Shown here: positions 27,082-34,711 of the stretch, piece by piece
Numbering within the stretch: the first letter of the stretch is position 1
Layout: every line of letters begins with the position of its first letter
From: Agromyces mediolanus
Lineage (GTDB): Bacteria; Actinomycetota; Actinomycetes; Actinomycetales; Microbacteriaceae
Length of the DNA: 36,724 nt
Reading direction: 5' to 3'
Assembly: GCF_014648575.1 (NCBI RefSeq)
Contig: NZ_BMRJ01000003.1
Location: 186,933-223,656, forward strand
The notes under the pieces: generated by a model
What the model was told of the DNA's origin: nothing
The model's database searches: none
Seen by the model: the letters and a program-made list of their open reading frames with translations, nothing else
Position numbers and translations under genes: made by a program

Positions 27082-28511
27082 TCTGAGGTCCCTTCGGCTG
27101 GGGTGGAGACGGCGTCCGAGGTTCCGGATGCCTCGTGCCCGACGTCGCGGGCGAGGAGATCGGCGATGGTCTCGCCGCGGACGATGACCCGCGCGGCGCC
27201 CTGGTCGACGGCGACGACCGCCGGGCGGGGCACGTGGTTGTAGTTGCTCGACAGCGACCAGCAGTACGCGCCAGTCGCGGCGACGGCGACGAGGTCGCCG
27301 GGGCCCACGTCGTGCGGCAGGTACTCGCGGTCGACCACGATGTCGCCGGCCTCGCAGTGCTTGCCCGCGATGCGGACGAGGGCGGCGGGCTCCGCCGAGC
27401 TGCGGGAGGCGAGCCGGGCCGAGTAGTCGGCGCCGTACAGGGCGAAGCGCGCGTTGTCGCTCATGCCGCCGTCGACGGAGACGTAGTGCCGCCAGCCCTC
27501 CTCGGTCGGCACGGGCTTCACCGTGCCGACGCGGTAGAGGGTGATGCCCGCAGGGCCCACGATGGTGCGGCCGGGCTCGAAGGCGAGCTTCGGGACGGGG
27601 ATGCCGAGGGCGCGGCAGCCCTCGGCCACCGCGTCGGCGATGCCGTCGGCGATGCGCTCGATGGGCGCCGGATCGTCGGCGGCGGTGTAGGCGATGCCGA
27701 AGCCGCCGCCGAGGTTCAGCTCGGGCACGGGCCCGGTCGCCAGCAGCGCGGCGTGCTCGGCGAGGAGCCGCGCCGCCGACTCGGCGAAGCCGGCCGCGTC
27801 GAAGATCTGCGAGCCGATGTGGCAGTGCAGGCCCAGGAACTCGAGCGAGGGGTGCGAGCGGATGCGCTCGCCGAGCTCCACGGCGCGGCCGAGCGTCACG
27901 CCGAACTTCTGGTCCTCGTGCGCGGTGGCGAGGAACTCGTGCGTCGAGGCGTGCACGCCGCTGTTCACGCGGAGCCGCACGCGCTGCACGCGGCCGGCGG
28001 CGGCCGCCGCCCGGGCGACCCGCTCGATCTCGATCTCGCTGTCGATGATGAGGGCGCCGACGCCTGCCTCGACCGCGGCGGCGATCTCGGCCTCCGACTT
28101 GTTGTTGCCGTGGAAGCCGAGTCGCGCGGGCTCGGCCCCCGCGGCGAGCGCGACGGCGAGCTCCCCGCCCGAGCAGACGTCGACGGCGAGGCCGGACTCG
28201 GTCACCCAGCGGACGATCGCGGTGGAGAGGAACGCCTTGCCCGCGTAGTACACGGTCGCCTCGGTGCCGATGCGGTGCGCGGCGGCCTCGAACGCGCTGC
28301 GGGTGCGGGCGGCCCTGGCTCGCACCTCGCCCTCGTCGAGCACGTAGAGCGGGGTGCCGAAGCGGGCGGCGAGGGTCTCCGCGTCGACGCCGCCGACGAC
28401 GAGCCGGCCGACCTCGTCGCGGGTCGCGCTCGCGGGCCAGACGCCCTCGACGAGCGCGTTGGGGTCCGCGGGCACCTCGAGGGTGCGGCGGTCTGCTGCG
28501 TGTCCTGCCAC
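27078..28511 (-). CDS. lysA: Diaminopimelate decarboxylase
   Basis: This 477-residue PLP enzyme makes lysine from meso-diaminopimelate. Lys92 in VYYAGKAFLSTAIVRW binds PLP. LEFLGLHCHIGSQIFD contains the active-site His, LNLGGGFGIAYTA is the phosphate-binding glycine loop, and FEPGRTIVGPAGITLY binds substrate. GKHCEAGDIVVDRE carries the Cys contributed across the dimer. The length fits actinobacterial LysA with its extra N-terminal 25 residues. The start is a GTG at 28511 with GAGG 8 nt upstream. It leads the aspartate-family operon; a candidate promoter lies about 100 bp upstream. Confidence 0.96.
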   Translation of the reverse strand: MAGHAADRRTLEVPADPNALVEGVWPASATRDEVGRLVVGGVDAETLAARFGTPLYVLDEGEVRARAARTRSAFEAAAHRIGTEATVYYAGKAFLSTAIVRWVTESGLAVDVCSGGELAVALAAGAEPARLGFHGNNKSEAEIAAAVEAGVGALIIDSEIEIERVARAAAAAGRVQRVRLRVNSGVHASTHEFLATAHEDQKFGVTLGRAVELGERIRSHPSLEFLGLHCHIGSQIFDAAGFAESAARLLAEHAALLATGPVPELNLGGGFGIAYTAADDPAPIERIADGIADAVAEGCRALGIPVPKLAFEPGRTIVGPAGITLYRVGTVKPVPTEEGWRHYVSVDGGMSDNARFALYGADYSARLASRSSAEPAALVRIAGKHCEAGDIVVDREYLPHDVGPGDLVAVAATGAYCWSLSSNYNHVPRPAVVAVDQGAARVIVRGETIADLLARDVGHEASGTSDAVSTPAEGTSE

Positions 28512-28592
28512 GTACGAACCTCACGGGATGCGGGAGCTGGGGGTGCTGCGCGGCGAGCGAACCCGGATTGGTCCCTGAAGCCAGTCGGCGTC

Positions 28593-28608
28593 ATCCGCCT
28601 CGGCGGAT
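28593..28608 (-). repeat. Small hairpin at the 5' end of the lysA leader
   Basis: ATCCGC and GCGGAT flank a CTCG loop, giving a 6-bp perfect stem at about the predicted start of the lysA transcript. It could protect the 5' end or end transcription from the upstream DUF2993 gene. No poly-U follows. Confidence 0.45.
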
Positions 28609-28615
28609 CATCGCG

Positions 28616-28644
28616 AGTCTATCGACGGAGCGGGAGCCGCTGAA
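28616..28644 (-). promoter_or_regulatory. Candidate promoter of lysA-hom-thrC-thrB
   Basis: On the minus strand TTCAGC (28644-28639) and TAGACT (28621-28616) are separated by 17 bp. The predicted start near 28609 leaves a leader of about 100 nt before the lysA GTG. The 163-bp gap to the DUF2993 gene shows no other clear signal. Confidence 0.5.
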
Positions 28645-28674
28645 ATTCATGACGACGCCCCGGAAACGTGTGGG

Positions 28675-29481
28675 TCAGTCGCAGCTGCCGGTCGCGGACA
28701 GGCTCGCCCCGTCGAGCGTGAAGCGCTCCGCCCCGAGCCACGCCGTCGCCGTGCCCGGCTCGACCTGGATGCGCTCGGCCCGGAGCCCGTCCGGCAGGTA
28801 CTGCGCGACGCAGACGGCGATCGGCTCCTGGCCGAGCAGCCGTTCCACGAGTCCGGAGACGTCGATGCTGCCGCCGAGGGCGCCCACCGAGACGTCGACG
28901 GGCGTGAGCAGCACCTCGTCGCCGGCCGCCTCCGGACGCGCGCTCGCCGTGTAGTCGACGGCGAGGCCGAGCAGTTCGGCCTGACCGGCGTAGCCGACCG
29001 TGCCGTCGCCGAGTTCCACCGTGCCCACCGCGGCGGCGCTGCCCGACTCGGCGATGAGCGTGTTCAGCGCCTCCTGGCCGATCGTGACGCGCGCCGAGAG
29101 CCGGCCGACGGGTTCGGCGAGGTCGACGGGCACGCCGTGCAGGGTGACGTCGACGGCCACGGGCGCGCCGCGGACCTCGAGCTCGGGAGCGGAGAGCTCG
29201 ACCTCGTCCATGCGCCCCGAGAGGTACTGGGCGATGACGGAGAACCCCCCGATGCGCACGTCGACGTCGCCCTGCACGCGCTCGGGCAGCTTCTGCTGGA
29301 TCTGCGCCGCCACCTGCTGCTGGGCGATGCCGCGGGCGATGCCGTCGGCGACGACCGCGGCCACGCCGAGCACGACGACCACCATGAGCACGATGACGAG
29401 GGCGCGCAGCCCGCGCCGCTTCGGCCTCGGCTCCCGGGCTCCGGGGGCCGGGTCGATGGGCACGGTCGCGGCCTCGCTCAT
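28675..29481 (-). CDS. DUF2993 / LmeA-like phospholipid-binding envelope protein
   Basis: This 268-residue protein has an N-terminal signal anchor after a basic segment, about residues 25-46 (LRALVIVLMVVVVLGVAAVV). The rest is a beta-rich domain with DVDVRIGGFSVIAQYLSGRM, VTLHGVPVDL and LLTPVDVSVGALGGSIDVSGL, the pattern of DUF2993. The mycobacterial member LmeA binds phospholipids in the periplasm and takes part in lipomannan maturation; whether this protein shares that role is unknown. The ATG at 29481 lies 10 bp after the argS stop, so the two are probably cotranscribed. In M. tuberculosis lysA directly follows argS, so this gene is an addition at the locus. Confidence 0.85.
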   Translation of the reverse strand: MSEAATVPIDPAPGAREPRPKRRGLRALVIVLMVVVVLGVAAVVADGIARGIAQQQVAAQIQQKLPERVQGDVDVRIGGFSVIAQYLSGRMDEVELSAPELEVRGAPVAVDVTLHGVPVDLAEPVGRLSARVTIGQEALNTLIAESGSAAAVGTVELGDGTVGYAGQAELLGLAVDYTASARPEAAGDEVLLTPVDVSVGALGGSIDVSGLVERLLGQEPIAVCVAQYLPDGLRAERIQVEPGTATAWLGAERFTLDGASLSATGSCD

Positions 29482-29491
29482 CGCGCCGCCG

Positions 29492-31165
29492 TCACATCCG
29501 CTCGGGCGCCGAGACGCCGAGGAGGTCGAGGCCGTTGCGCAGCACCTGGCCGGAGGCGTCGTTCAGCCAGAGCCGGGTGCGGTGCAGCGCGCCGACCGGC
29601 TCCTCGCCGAGGGGCAGCACGCGGCAGTTGTCGTACCAGCGGTGGTAGAGCCCCGCGAGCTCCTCGAGGTACCGGGCGACGCGGTGCGGCTCGCGCAGCT
29701 CCGCGGCCTGCGCCACGACCCGCGGGAACTCCTGCAGGGCGCCGAGCAGCGCCGATTCGGTCTCGTGCTCGAGCAGCTCCGGGGCGAACTCCGAACGATC
29801 GACGCCGGAGGCGGCCGCGTTCCGCGCGACGGCCGCGGTGCGGGCGTGGGCGTACTGCACGTAGAAGACGGGGTTGTCGTTCGTGCGGCGCTTCAGCACC
29901 TCGGGGTCGATCGCGATCGGCGAGTCGGCCGGGTAGCGCGCGAGCGTGTACCGCAGCGCGTCGGTGCCGAGCCAGGCCTGCAGGTCGTCGAGCTCGATGA
30001 TGTTGCCGGCGCGCTTGGACAGCCGCGCGCCGTTGACCGAGACGAGCTGGCCGATGAGGATCTCGATGTCGCGCTCGGGGTCCTCGCCCGCGGCGCCCGC
30101 GACGGCCTTGAGCCGGTGCACGTAGCCGTGGTGGTCGGCGCCGAGCAGGTACATCTTGTGCTCGAAGCCGCGGTCGCCCTTGTCGAGGTAGTAGGCCGCG
30201 TCGGCGGCGAAGTAGGTCGGCACGCCGTTCGAGCGGCAGAACACGCGGTCCTTGTCGTCGCCGAAGTCGGTCGTCTTCACCCAGATCGCATCGTCGGCCT
30301 CGTAGACGTGCCCCTGGGCGCGCAGCCGCTCGAGGGCGGCGTCGATCGCCGAGACGCCGTGCTCGTCCTTCTGGTGCAGCCGGCGCTCGCTCGTCCACAC
30401 GTCGAAGTGCACGTTGAAGCGGTCGAGGGAGGCCTGGATCTCGGCCAGCTGGTGCTCGTAGGCGATCTCGCGGGCGGTGTGCAGCGCGGCCGCGTCGTCG
30501 AGTTCGCCGAGCTTCGGCTCGCGCTCGAGCACGACCTTCGCGAGGTCGGCGATGTACTGGCCGGGGTAGCCGCCCTCCGGCGTCGGCTCGCCCTTCGCGG
30601 CCGCGAGCACCGAAGCGCCGAAGTTGTCCATCTGGTTGCCGGCGTCGTTGATGTAGTACTCGTTCGCGACCTCGGCGCCCGCGGCGCGCAGCACCCGGCT
30701 GATCGAGTCGCCGAGCGCCGCCCAGCGGGTGTGGCCGATGTGCAGCGGGCCGGTGGGGTTCGCCGAGACGAACTCCATGTTGATCACCCGGCCGGCCTGG
30801 CTCGTACCGTGGCCGTAGTCGGCGCCCGCGTCGACGATCGTCTTCGCGAGCGCACCGGCGGCCGCCGCATCGAGGCGGATGTTGATGAAGCCGGGACCGG
30901 CGACCTCGGCGCTCGCGACGCCGTCGAGCTCGGCGAGGCCCGCGGCGAGCTCGGTCGCGACCTCGCGGGGGTTCGCGCCGAGCGGCTTCGCGATGCGCAG
31001 CGCCACGCTCGAGGCCCAGTCGCCGTGCTCGCGCAGCTTCGGCCGCTCGAGCACGATCTGCTCGGGCGTGACGCTCAGCTCGAGCTCCGCGCCCGCCGCG
31101 CGACGTCGCTCCACGAGGGCGGCGACGAGGTCGGACAGGGCATGCGAAAGATCGGCTGGAGTCAC
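29492..31165 (-). CDS. argS: Arginyl-tRNA synthetase
   Basis: This 557-residue class I synthetase charges tRNA-Arg. The HIGH motif is at residues 142-145 in FVSANPTGPLHIGHTR. NEYYINDAGNQMDNFG is a characteristic ArgRS block. VNGARLSKRAGNII (RLSKR at 381-385) corresponds to the KMSKS loop. The C-terminal anticodon-binding domain starts near 435 (YAHARTAAVARNA) and ends VLRNGLDLLGVSAPERM. The start is a GTG at 31165, 6 nt after a -10-like TAGGAT, consistent with a leaderless mRNA. A tRNA-Arg(CCG) gene lies about 2 kb away on the other strand. It diverges from a lipoprotein gene across 39 bp. Confidence 0.96.
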   Translation of the reverse strand: MTPADLSHALSDLVAALVERRRAAGAELELSVTPEQIVLERPKLREHGDWASSVALRIAKPLGANPREVATELAAGLAELDGVASAEVAGPGFINIRLDAAAAGALAKTIVDAGADYGHGTSQAGRVINMEFVSANPTGPLHIGHTRWAALGDSISRVLRAAGAEVANEYYINDAGNQMDNFGASVLAAAKGEPTPEGGYPGQYIADLAKVVLEREPKLGELDDAAALHTAREIAYEHQLAEIQASLDRFNVHFDVWTSERRLHQKDEHGVSAIDAALERLRAQGHVYEADDAIWVKTTDFGDDKDRVFCRSNGVPTYFAADAAYYLDKGDRGFEHKMYLLGADHHGYVHRLKAVAGAAGEDPERDIEILIGQLVSVNGARLSKRAGNIIELDDLQAWLGTDALRYTLARYPADSPIAIDPEVLKRRTNDNPVFYVQYAHARTAAVARNAAASGVDRSEFAPELLEHETESALLGALQEFPRVVAQAAELREPHRVARYLEELAGLYHRWYDNCRVLPLGEEPVGALHRTRLWLNDASGQVLRNGLDLLGVSAPERM

Positions 31166-31171
31166 GCACGA

Positions 31172-31197
31172 ATCCTATCGTTCGCGATTGATAGGGT
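31172..31197. promoter_or_regulatory. Divergent, symmetrical leaderless promoters (argS / lipoprotein)
   Basis: In the 39-bp gap, TAGGAT (minus, 31177-31172) lies 6 nt before the argS GTG, and TAGGGT (plus, 31192-31197) lies 7 nt before the lipoprotein ATG. They form an inverted repeat, AATCCTATC/GATAGGGTT with one mismatch (31171-31198). Both spacings predict start sites at the start codons. The -35 regions would overlap the opposite gene's start. Confidence 0.5.
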
Positions 31198-31204
31198 TCC
31201 TCCC

Positions 31205-31831
31205 ATGTCGCGCACGCTCCGCTCCCCCGCCATCCGGTCCCGCACGGCCGTGGCCGCCGCCTTCGTCGCCGCCGCAGCGGTCGCCGCCCTCGCCGGCTGC
31301 GCGGGCGACGCCCCGGCGCCGACCGGGTCGCCGAGTTCGACGCCGACCGCGACGGACGCGGCTCCGAGCGAGACGCCGGCGCCCACCGCCACGGAGACGC
31401 CGACGCCGTTCGCCGCCGACTGCGACACCCTCATCACCGCCGAGCAGATCTACGCCTTCAACCCGAACTTCGGGCTGCAGGACGGCTTCGAGCCGACCTC
31501 GGCCGACGTCACCGCGACGGTCGACGCCGGCGGCACCGCCTGCGGCTGGCTGAACCAGACGAGCGGTGACCCGATCCAGCTCGGCGTGGCGACCCCCGCC
31601 CCCTCGGCCCTGGAATCGGCCCGCAACCAGGCCGCCTCCTCGTCGAACGCCGTCCCCACCTACGGCACCCCGCCCGCGGTCGAGGGCTACTTCCGCCAGT
31701 CCGGCAACTCCGGCGAGGCGCAGATCTTCACCGAGTCCGGCTACTGGATCGTCATCGAGTCGAGCGCGCTCTTCGAGCCGGGCGACGCCCAGCAGCTCGT
31801 CGAGGCGGTGCTGTCGAACCTGCCGGCGTGA
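31205..31831 (+). CDS. Secreted lipoprotein of unknown function
   Basis: This 208-residue protein has a lipoprotein signal peptide: basic start, hydrophobic TAVAAAFVAAAAVAALAG and lipobox LAGC with Cys32. A Thr/Pro/Ser/Ala-rich linker (about 36-68) leads to a compact domain with two further Cys (CDTLITAEQIYAFNPNFG and TACGWLNQTSGD). That pattern resembles small actinobacterial envelope lipoproteins with no known role. YFRQSGNSGEAQIFTESGYW VVIE-like strands follow. The ATG at 31205 is close behind a -10 box. The ROK gene starts 38 bp downstream, or overlaps the stop if its GTG at 31828 is used. Confidence 0.85.
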   Translation: MSRTLRSPAIRSRTAVAAAFVAAAAVAALAGCAGDAPAPTGSPSSTPTATDAAPSETPAPTATETPTPFAADCDTLITAEQIYAFNPNFGLQDGFEPTSADVTATVDAGGTACGWLNQTSGDPIQLGVATPAPSALESARNQAASSSNAVPTYGTPPAVEGYFRQSGNSGEAQIFTESGYWIVIESSALFEPGDAQQLVEAVLSNLPA

Positions 31832-31869
31832 CGTCGGGCCCCGACCGGGTCGGACGGAGAGGAGCGAGG

Positions 31870-33063
31870 ATGGCGGCGCGATCTGCCAAGGGCACGCCAT
31901 CGTGGCTCGGCGCGGTCAACGACCGGGTCGGGCTGTCCGCGCTGCTCGACCACGGCCCGCTCACCCGCAACCGGATCTGCGAGATCGTCGGCGTCTCGAA
32001 GCCCACGGCGTCGCTCATGATGACCCGGCTGCTGGCCGCCGGGGTCATCGAGGAGCGCGGCACCGTCGCGGGCTCCCCCGGCCGCAACGCCGCGCTGTAC
32101 GCGGCGCGCATCGACCGCCCCCTCGGCGTGGCCGTCGACCTCGACGCCGCCGAGCTCCGGGCGACCGTCGTCGACGCGGTCGGCACGGAGCACCCGGTCG
32201 CGCGCTTCGCCCTCCCCGCTGCGGTCGCCGACCGCGACGCCGTCGCGGAGATCCGCCGCGCCATCGCCGACGCGAGCGCGGCGGCGGGCACGGATCCCGA
32301 GGCCGTACACACCGTCGTGATCGGCACGGCCGGCTACGTCGACCCCGGCGAGGAGGGCACGCTCTTCACCGAGACGCTGCCCGGCTGGCCGGTGCTCCGC
32401 GTGCGGGCGACGCTCGAAGCCGCCCTCGGCCGCACGGTGTTCATCGAGAACGACGTGAACCTGGCGGCCGTCGCGGAACGCGACTCGGGCGCGGGGGTCG
32501 ACGGCGAGGTGTTCGCGCTCGTCTGGCTCGGCAACGGCGTCGGCGCCTCCTTCGACGTGGCCGGCGACCTGCACCGCGGCAGCTTCGGCGGCGCCGGCGA
32601 GATCGGCTTCCTGCCGCTGTCCGCCGAGGCGCGCGCGATGGACCCCGACGCCCAGACGGTGCAGGACCTCGTCGGCGGCCGCGCCGTGGAGCGCTTCGTG
32701 CGCGCCGAGGGGCTCCCCGCCGGCGATCATCCGACCGCCCTGGCCGCCCTCGCCGCGGCCTCGCCCGAGGTCCGCGCCCGGTTCACCGCCGAGTTCGGCG
32801 AGCGGATCGCGCACGCGGTCCTGCCGCTGCTCGCCACGCTCGATCCCCGCCAGCTCGTGCTCGCCGGCCCCGTCGCGGCGATCGGCGGCGACGAGCTCGC
32901 GGCCGTGGTGCAGGCGGCGGTCCGCCGGATCAGCCGCTGGTACCCGGAGGTCGTCGCGACCGAGGTGCGCGACGTGCCTGTGCTCCGCGGCGCTCGCACC
33001 TACCTGCGCGCGAAGGTGCGGGAGGATCTGCTCGACACCGTCGCGAGCCTCGTCGTGCACTGA
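31870..33063 (+). CDS. ROK family transcriptional regulator lacking zinc and kinase motifs
   Basis: This 397-residue protein has an N-terminal winged helix (about residues 18-70: LSALLDHGPLTRNRICEIVG, VSKPTASLMMTRLLAAGVI) followed by a ROK domain. ROK features present are ENDVNLAAVAE and GNGVGASFDVAGDLHRGSFG GAGEIGFLP. Missing are the ATP-binding DxGGT (here DLDAAELRATVVD) and the CxCGxxGC zinc motif after GEIG. It is therefore most likely a regulator, not a kinase, possibly still binding a sugar. The ATG at 31870 has AGGAG 5 nt upstream and is preferred to the GTG at 31828, which would overlap the lipoprotein stop as GTGA. Confidence 0.87.
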   Translation: MAARSAKGTPSWLGAVNDRVGLSALLDHGPLTRNRICEIVGVSKPTASLMMTRLLAAGVIEERGTVAGSPGRNAALYAARIDRPLGVAVDLDAAELRATVVDAVGTEHPVARFALPAAVADRDAVAEIRRAIADASAAAGTDPEAVHTVVIGTAGYVDPGEEGTLFTETLPGWPVLRVRATLEAALGRTVFIENDVNLAAVAERDSGAGVDGEVFALVWLGNGVGASFDVAGDLHRGSFGGAGEIGFLPLSAEARAMDPDAQTVQDLVGGRAVERFVRAEGLPAGDHPTALAALAAASPEVRARFTAEFGERIAHAVLPLLATLDPRQLVLAGPVAAIGGDELAAVVQAAVRRISRWYPEVVATEVRDVPVLRGARTYLRAKVREDLLDTVASLVVH

Positions 33064-33077
33064 TCGCGGCGTTCGGC

Positions 33078-33095
33078 GCGCCCCTCGCGGGGTGC
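33078..33095 (+). terminator. Weak terminator-like hairpin after ROK gene
   Basis: GCGCCCC and GGGGTGC pair (one G-T) around a TCGC loop, 15 bp beyond the ROK stop. It overlaps the TGC of the tRNA promoter's extended -10, so it may be a compact terminator/promoter junction. Confidence 0.4.
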
Positions 33096-33101
33096 TACTG
33101 T
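33096..33101 (+). promoter_or_regulatory. Candidate extended -10 box for tRNA-Arg
   Basis: TGC-TACTGT (hexamer at 33096-33101) lies 12 bp before the tRNA 5' end, the usual spacing for a tRNA promoter with a very short leader. No clear -35 was seen. Confidence 0.45.
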
Positions 33102-33113
33102 TGACAGCTGTGC

Positions 33114-33186
33114 GCCTCCGTAGCTCAGGGGATAGAGCGCCGGTTTCCGGTACCGTAGGTCGGGGGTTCGAATCCCTCCGGGGGCA
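33114..33186 (+). tRNA. tRNA-Arg (anticodon CCG)
   Basis: The 73-nt sequence folds as a full cloverleaf. Acceptor GCCTCCG pairs with CGGGGGC (one G-U), the D stem is GCTC/GAGC, and the anticodon loop TTCCGGT has U33 and anticodon CCG at 34-36. The T stem GGGGG/CCCTC (one G-U) carries loop TTCGAAT. The discriminator is A, and the CCA tail is not encoded. It reads CGG codons. The outermost anticodon-stem pair (27-43) is a C-U mismatch, which slightly shortens that stem. A strong hairpin follows 6 bp downstream. No integrase or attachment-site duplication is visible nearby. Confidence 0.95.
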
Positions 33187-33192
33187 CGAGTT

Positions 33193-33226
33193 CGAATGGC
33201 GCGGGACGCGGGTCCCGCGCCATTCG
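33193..33226 (+). terminator. Terminator of tRNA-Arg
   Basis: CGAATGGCGCGGGAC (33193-33207) and GTCCCGCGCCATTCG (33212-33226) form a perfect 15-bp stem with a GCGG loop, starting 6 bp after the tRNA 3' end. No U tract follows, as usual for I-shaped actinobacterial terminators. Confidence 0.85.
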
Positions 33227-33306
33227 CGTCTCCGCCCCCAACCGATCGGCCGACTCCTTCGTCTGTATGGGTGACGGCGGATCGTCCGTCGTCGGGAGGA
33301 ACGAAC

Positions 33307-33837
33307 GTGGCGAGCGAGTGGGACCGGGTCGCCGAGCGGCTCGTCGCCGAACGTGGCGACGCCCTCGTGCGGTACGCCTACCTGCTCTGCGGTGATCGCG
33401 ACGAGGCCGCCGACCTCGTGCAGGACGCCCTCGTCCGCACCTTCGGCCGGCCGCGCCGTTCGCTCGAGCTGCCGAGAGCCGAGGCGTACGTGCGCCGGGC
33501 CGTCCTGAACCTCGTCATCGACCGCGCCAGGCGGCGGGACACCTGGCGGCGGGTCAGGCACCTCGCCGTCGAGCCCGAGCGGCCGGTCGCCGCCGCCGAG
33601 GCCGTGGACGAGCGGATCGATCTCGCCGAGCGGCTCCGCGCGCTCTCGCCGCGGCAGTCCGCGTGCCTGGTGCTGCGCTACTACGAGGACCTGCCGGTCG
33701 CCGAGATCGCCCGCGTCCTCGGCATCGCGCAGGGCTCGGTGAAGCGGTACCTGAGCGACGGGCTGCGGGCGCTCTCCTCGAGCATGATCACGGCCGAGCC
33801 GGCCGTGGGAACGGGAGGCGGAGATGTCCAGCCCTGA
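33307..33837 (+). CDS. ECF sigma factor, SigE-like actinobacterial family
   Basis: This 176-residue RNA polymerase sigma factor contains region 2 (YAYLLCGDRDEAADLVQDAL VRTFGRP) and region 4 (LRALSPRQSACLVLRYYEDL, then PVAEIARVLGIAQGSVKRYLSDGLRAL, an HTH). Region 3 is missing, as in ECF factors. The pattern fits the large SigE-like family of actinobacteria. The start is a GTG at 33307 with GGGAGGA 6 nt upstream. The next gene overlaps its end by 14 bp and encodes a membrane protein, as expected for a sigma/anti-sigma pair, although that partner lacks the classic zinc anti-sigma motif. Confidence 0.9.
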   Translation: MASEWDRVAERLVAERGDALVRYAYLLCGDRDEAADLVQDALVRTFGRPRRSLELPRAEAYVRRAVLNLVIDRARRRDTWRRVRHLAVEPERPVAAAEAVDERIDLAERLRALSPRQSACLVLRYYEDLPVAEIARVLGIAQGSVKRYLSDGLRALSSSMITAEPAVGTGGGDVQP

Positions 33838-34627
33838 TCCGGAGGAGCTGCGCCGGGCGCTGCGAGCGGATGCCTCGAACGCCGACGGCGCCCGCCTCGA
33901 CGTCGACGGCGTGCTCGCGCGCAGCCGGCGCGAGCGCCGACGCCGGCGCACCGCCCTCGTGACGGGCGCGGCGTCCGCGATCGCCGTGCTCGCGATCGGC
34001 GGCGCGGTCGCCCTCACCGGCGGCTTCGGCGCGAACACGGCCTCGACGACGGCCGACGCCCCCGCGAGCAACTCGACGGAGGCCGACGGCGACGCCGGGC
34101 CGCCCTCGCTGCCCGCGACGGGCGTCGCCCCCGCGGACGAGCCGCCGCAGGAGGAGCTCGCGCTGCGCCCGATCGACCGGCTGAACCCGTGCGGCACGCC
34201 GCCCGCCGCGGCGAACACGCCGACTGCCGACGGTCTCGCGATCGCGATCTCGGCGGTCCCGGCGCTCGACGCCGGCGGCACCGCGCAGGCCACCGTGACG
34301 CTCAGCAACACCGGCGACATCCCCTACCGCGGCGAGCTCCTCGCCGGCCCGGCGCTCACGATCGCCGACGGGGTGACCCGGTGGCACACGAGCGGACTCG
34401 AGGCGGTGCGGATCCCGCTCGTGCTCGAACCCGGCGAGTCCGCCGCGTTCACCGCGCCGGTGCGCGCCGCGCGCTGCGACGACGACGCGGCGCTCGCCGC
34501 ACCGGACGCCCTCCCCGCGCTCGCGCCCGGTTCGTACGCGCTGAGCGCCGCCGTCGCGATCGCCGCTCCCGATGCCGCGCTCGGCATCCCGCTCGTCTCC
34601 GAGGCCGTGCAGCTGACCGTCCGCTGA
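33824..34627 (+). CDS. Single-pass membrane protein, putative partner of the ECF sigma factor
   Basis: This 267-residue protein has a cytoplasmic N-terminus (MSSPDPEELRRALRADASNA) of about 40 residues ending in a strongly basic RRERRRRR. A single membrane helix follows at about 43-65 (TALVTGAASAIAVLAIGGAV), then an Ala/Thr/Ser-rich linker. The outer domain has beta-strand-like repeats (DGLAIAISAVPALDAGGTAQ, LSNTGDIPYRGELLAGPALT) reminiscent of DUF11/CARDB-type immunoglobulin folds. The HxxxCxxC anti-sigma zinc motif is absent. Overlap with the sigma gene and topology suggest a non-zinc anti-sigma or sensor; this is inference. GGGAGGCGGAG precedes the ATG at 33824. Confidence 0.8.
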   Translation: MSSPDPEELRRALRADASNADGARLDVDGVLARSRRERRRRRTALVTGAASAIAVLAIGGAVALTGGFGANTASTTADAPASNSTEADGDAGPPSLPATGVAPADEPPQEELALRPIDRLNPCGTPPAAANTPTADGLAIAISAVPALDAGGTAQATVTLSNTGDIPYRGELLAGPALTIADGVTRWHTSGLEAVRIPLVLEPGESAAFTAPVRAARCDDDAALAAPDALPALAPGSYALSAAVAIAAPDAALGIPLVSEAVQLTVR

Positions 34628-34667
34628 ACGCCGCCCGCTCCGGTGGCGCCGGTTCGGGGGCGGGACA

Positions 34668-34673
34668 TAGACT
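34668..34673 (+). promoter_or_regulatory. Candidate -10 box for the TPM-domain gene
   Basis: TAGACT, preceded by ACA, lies 38 bp before the ATG at 34712, in the 84-bp gap after the sigma partner gene. No clear -35 is seen. Confidence 0.35.
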
Positions 34674-34711
34674 CTGGAGCGTCTGGTCCCGGGGCGGAGG
34701 GCTGCTGGTAC

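Noticed and set aside
29000..31204. Upstream extension of the lipoprotein frame, antisense to argS and the DUF2993 gene
   Set aside because: The real start is the ATG at 31205, where a lipoprotein signal peptide begins. The extension has no protein-like features.
33114..33226. tRNA-Arg as an integration site for a mobile element
   Set aside because: No integrase, no duplicated tRNA 3' end and no shift in composition were seen nearby. The strong inverted repeat after it is a terminator.
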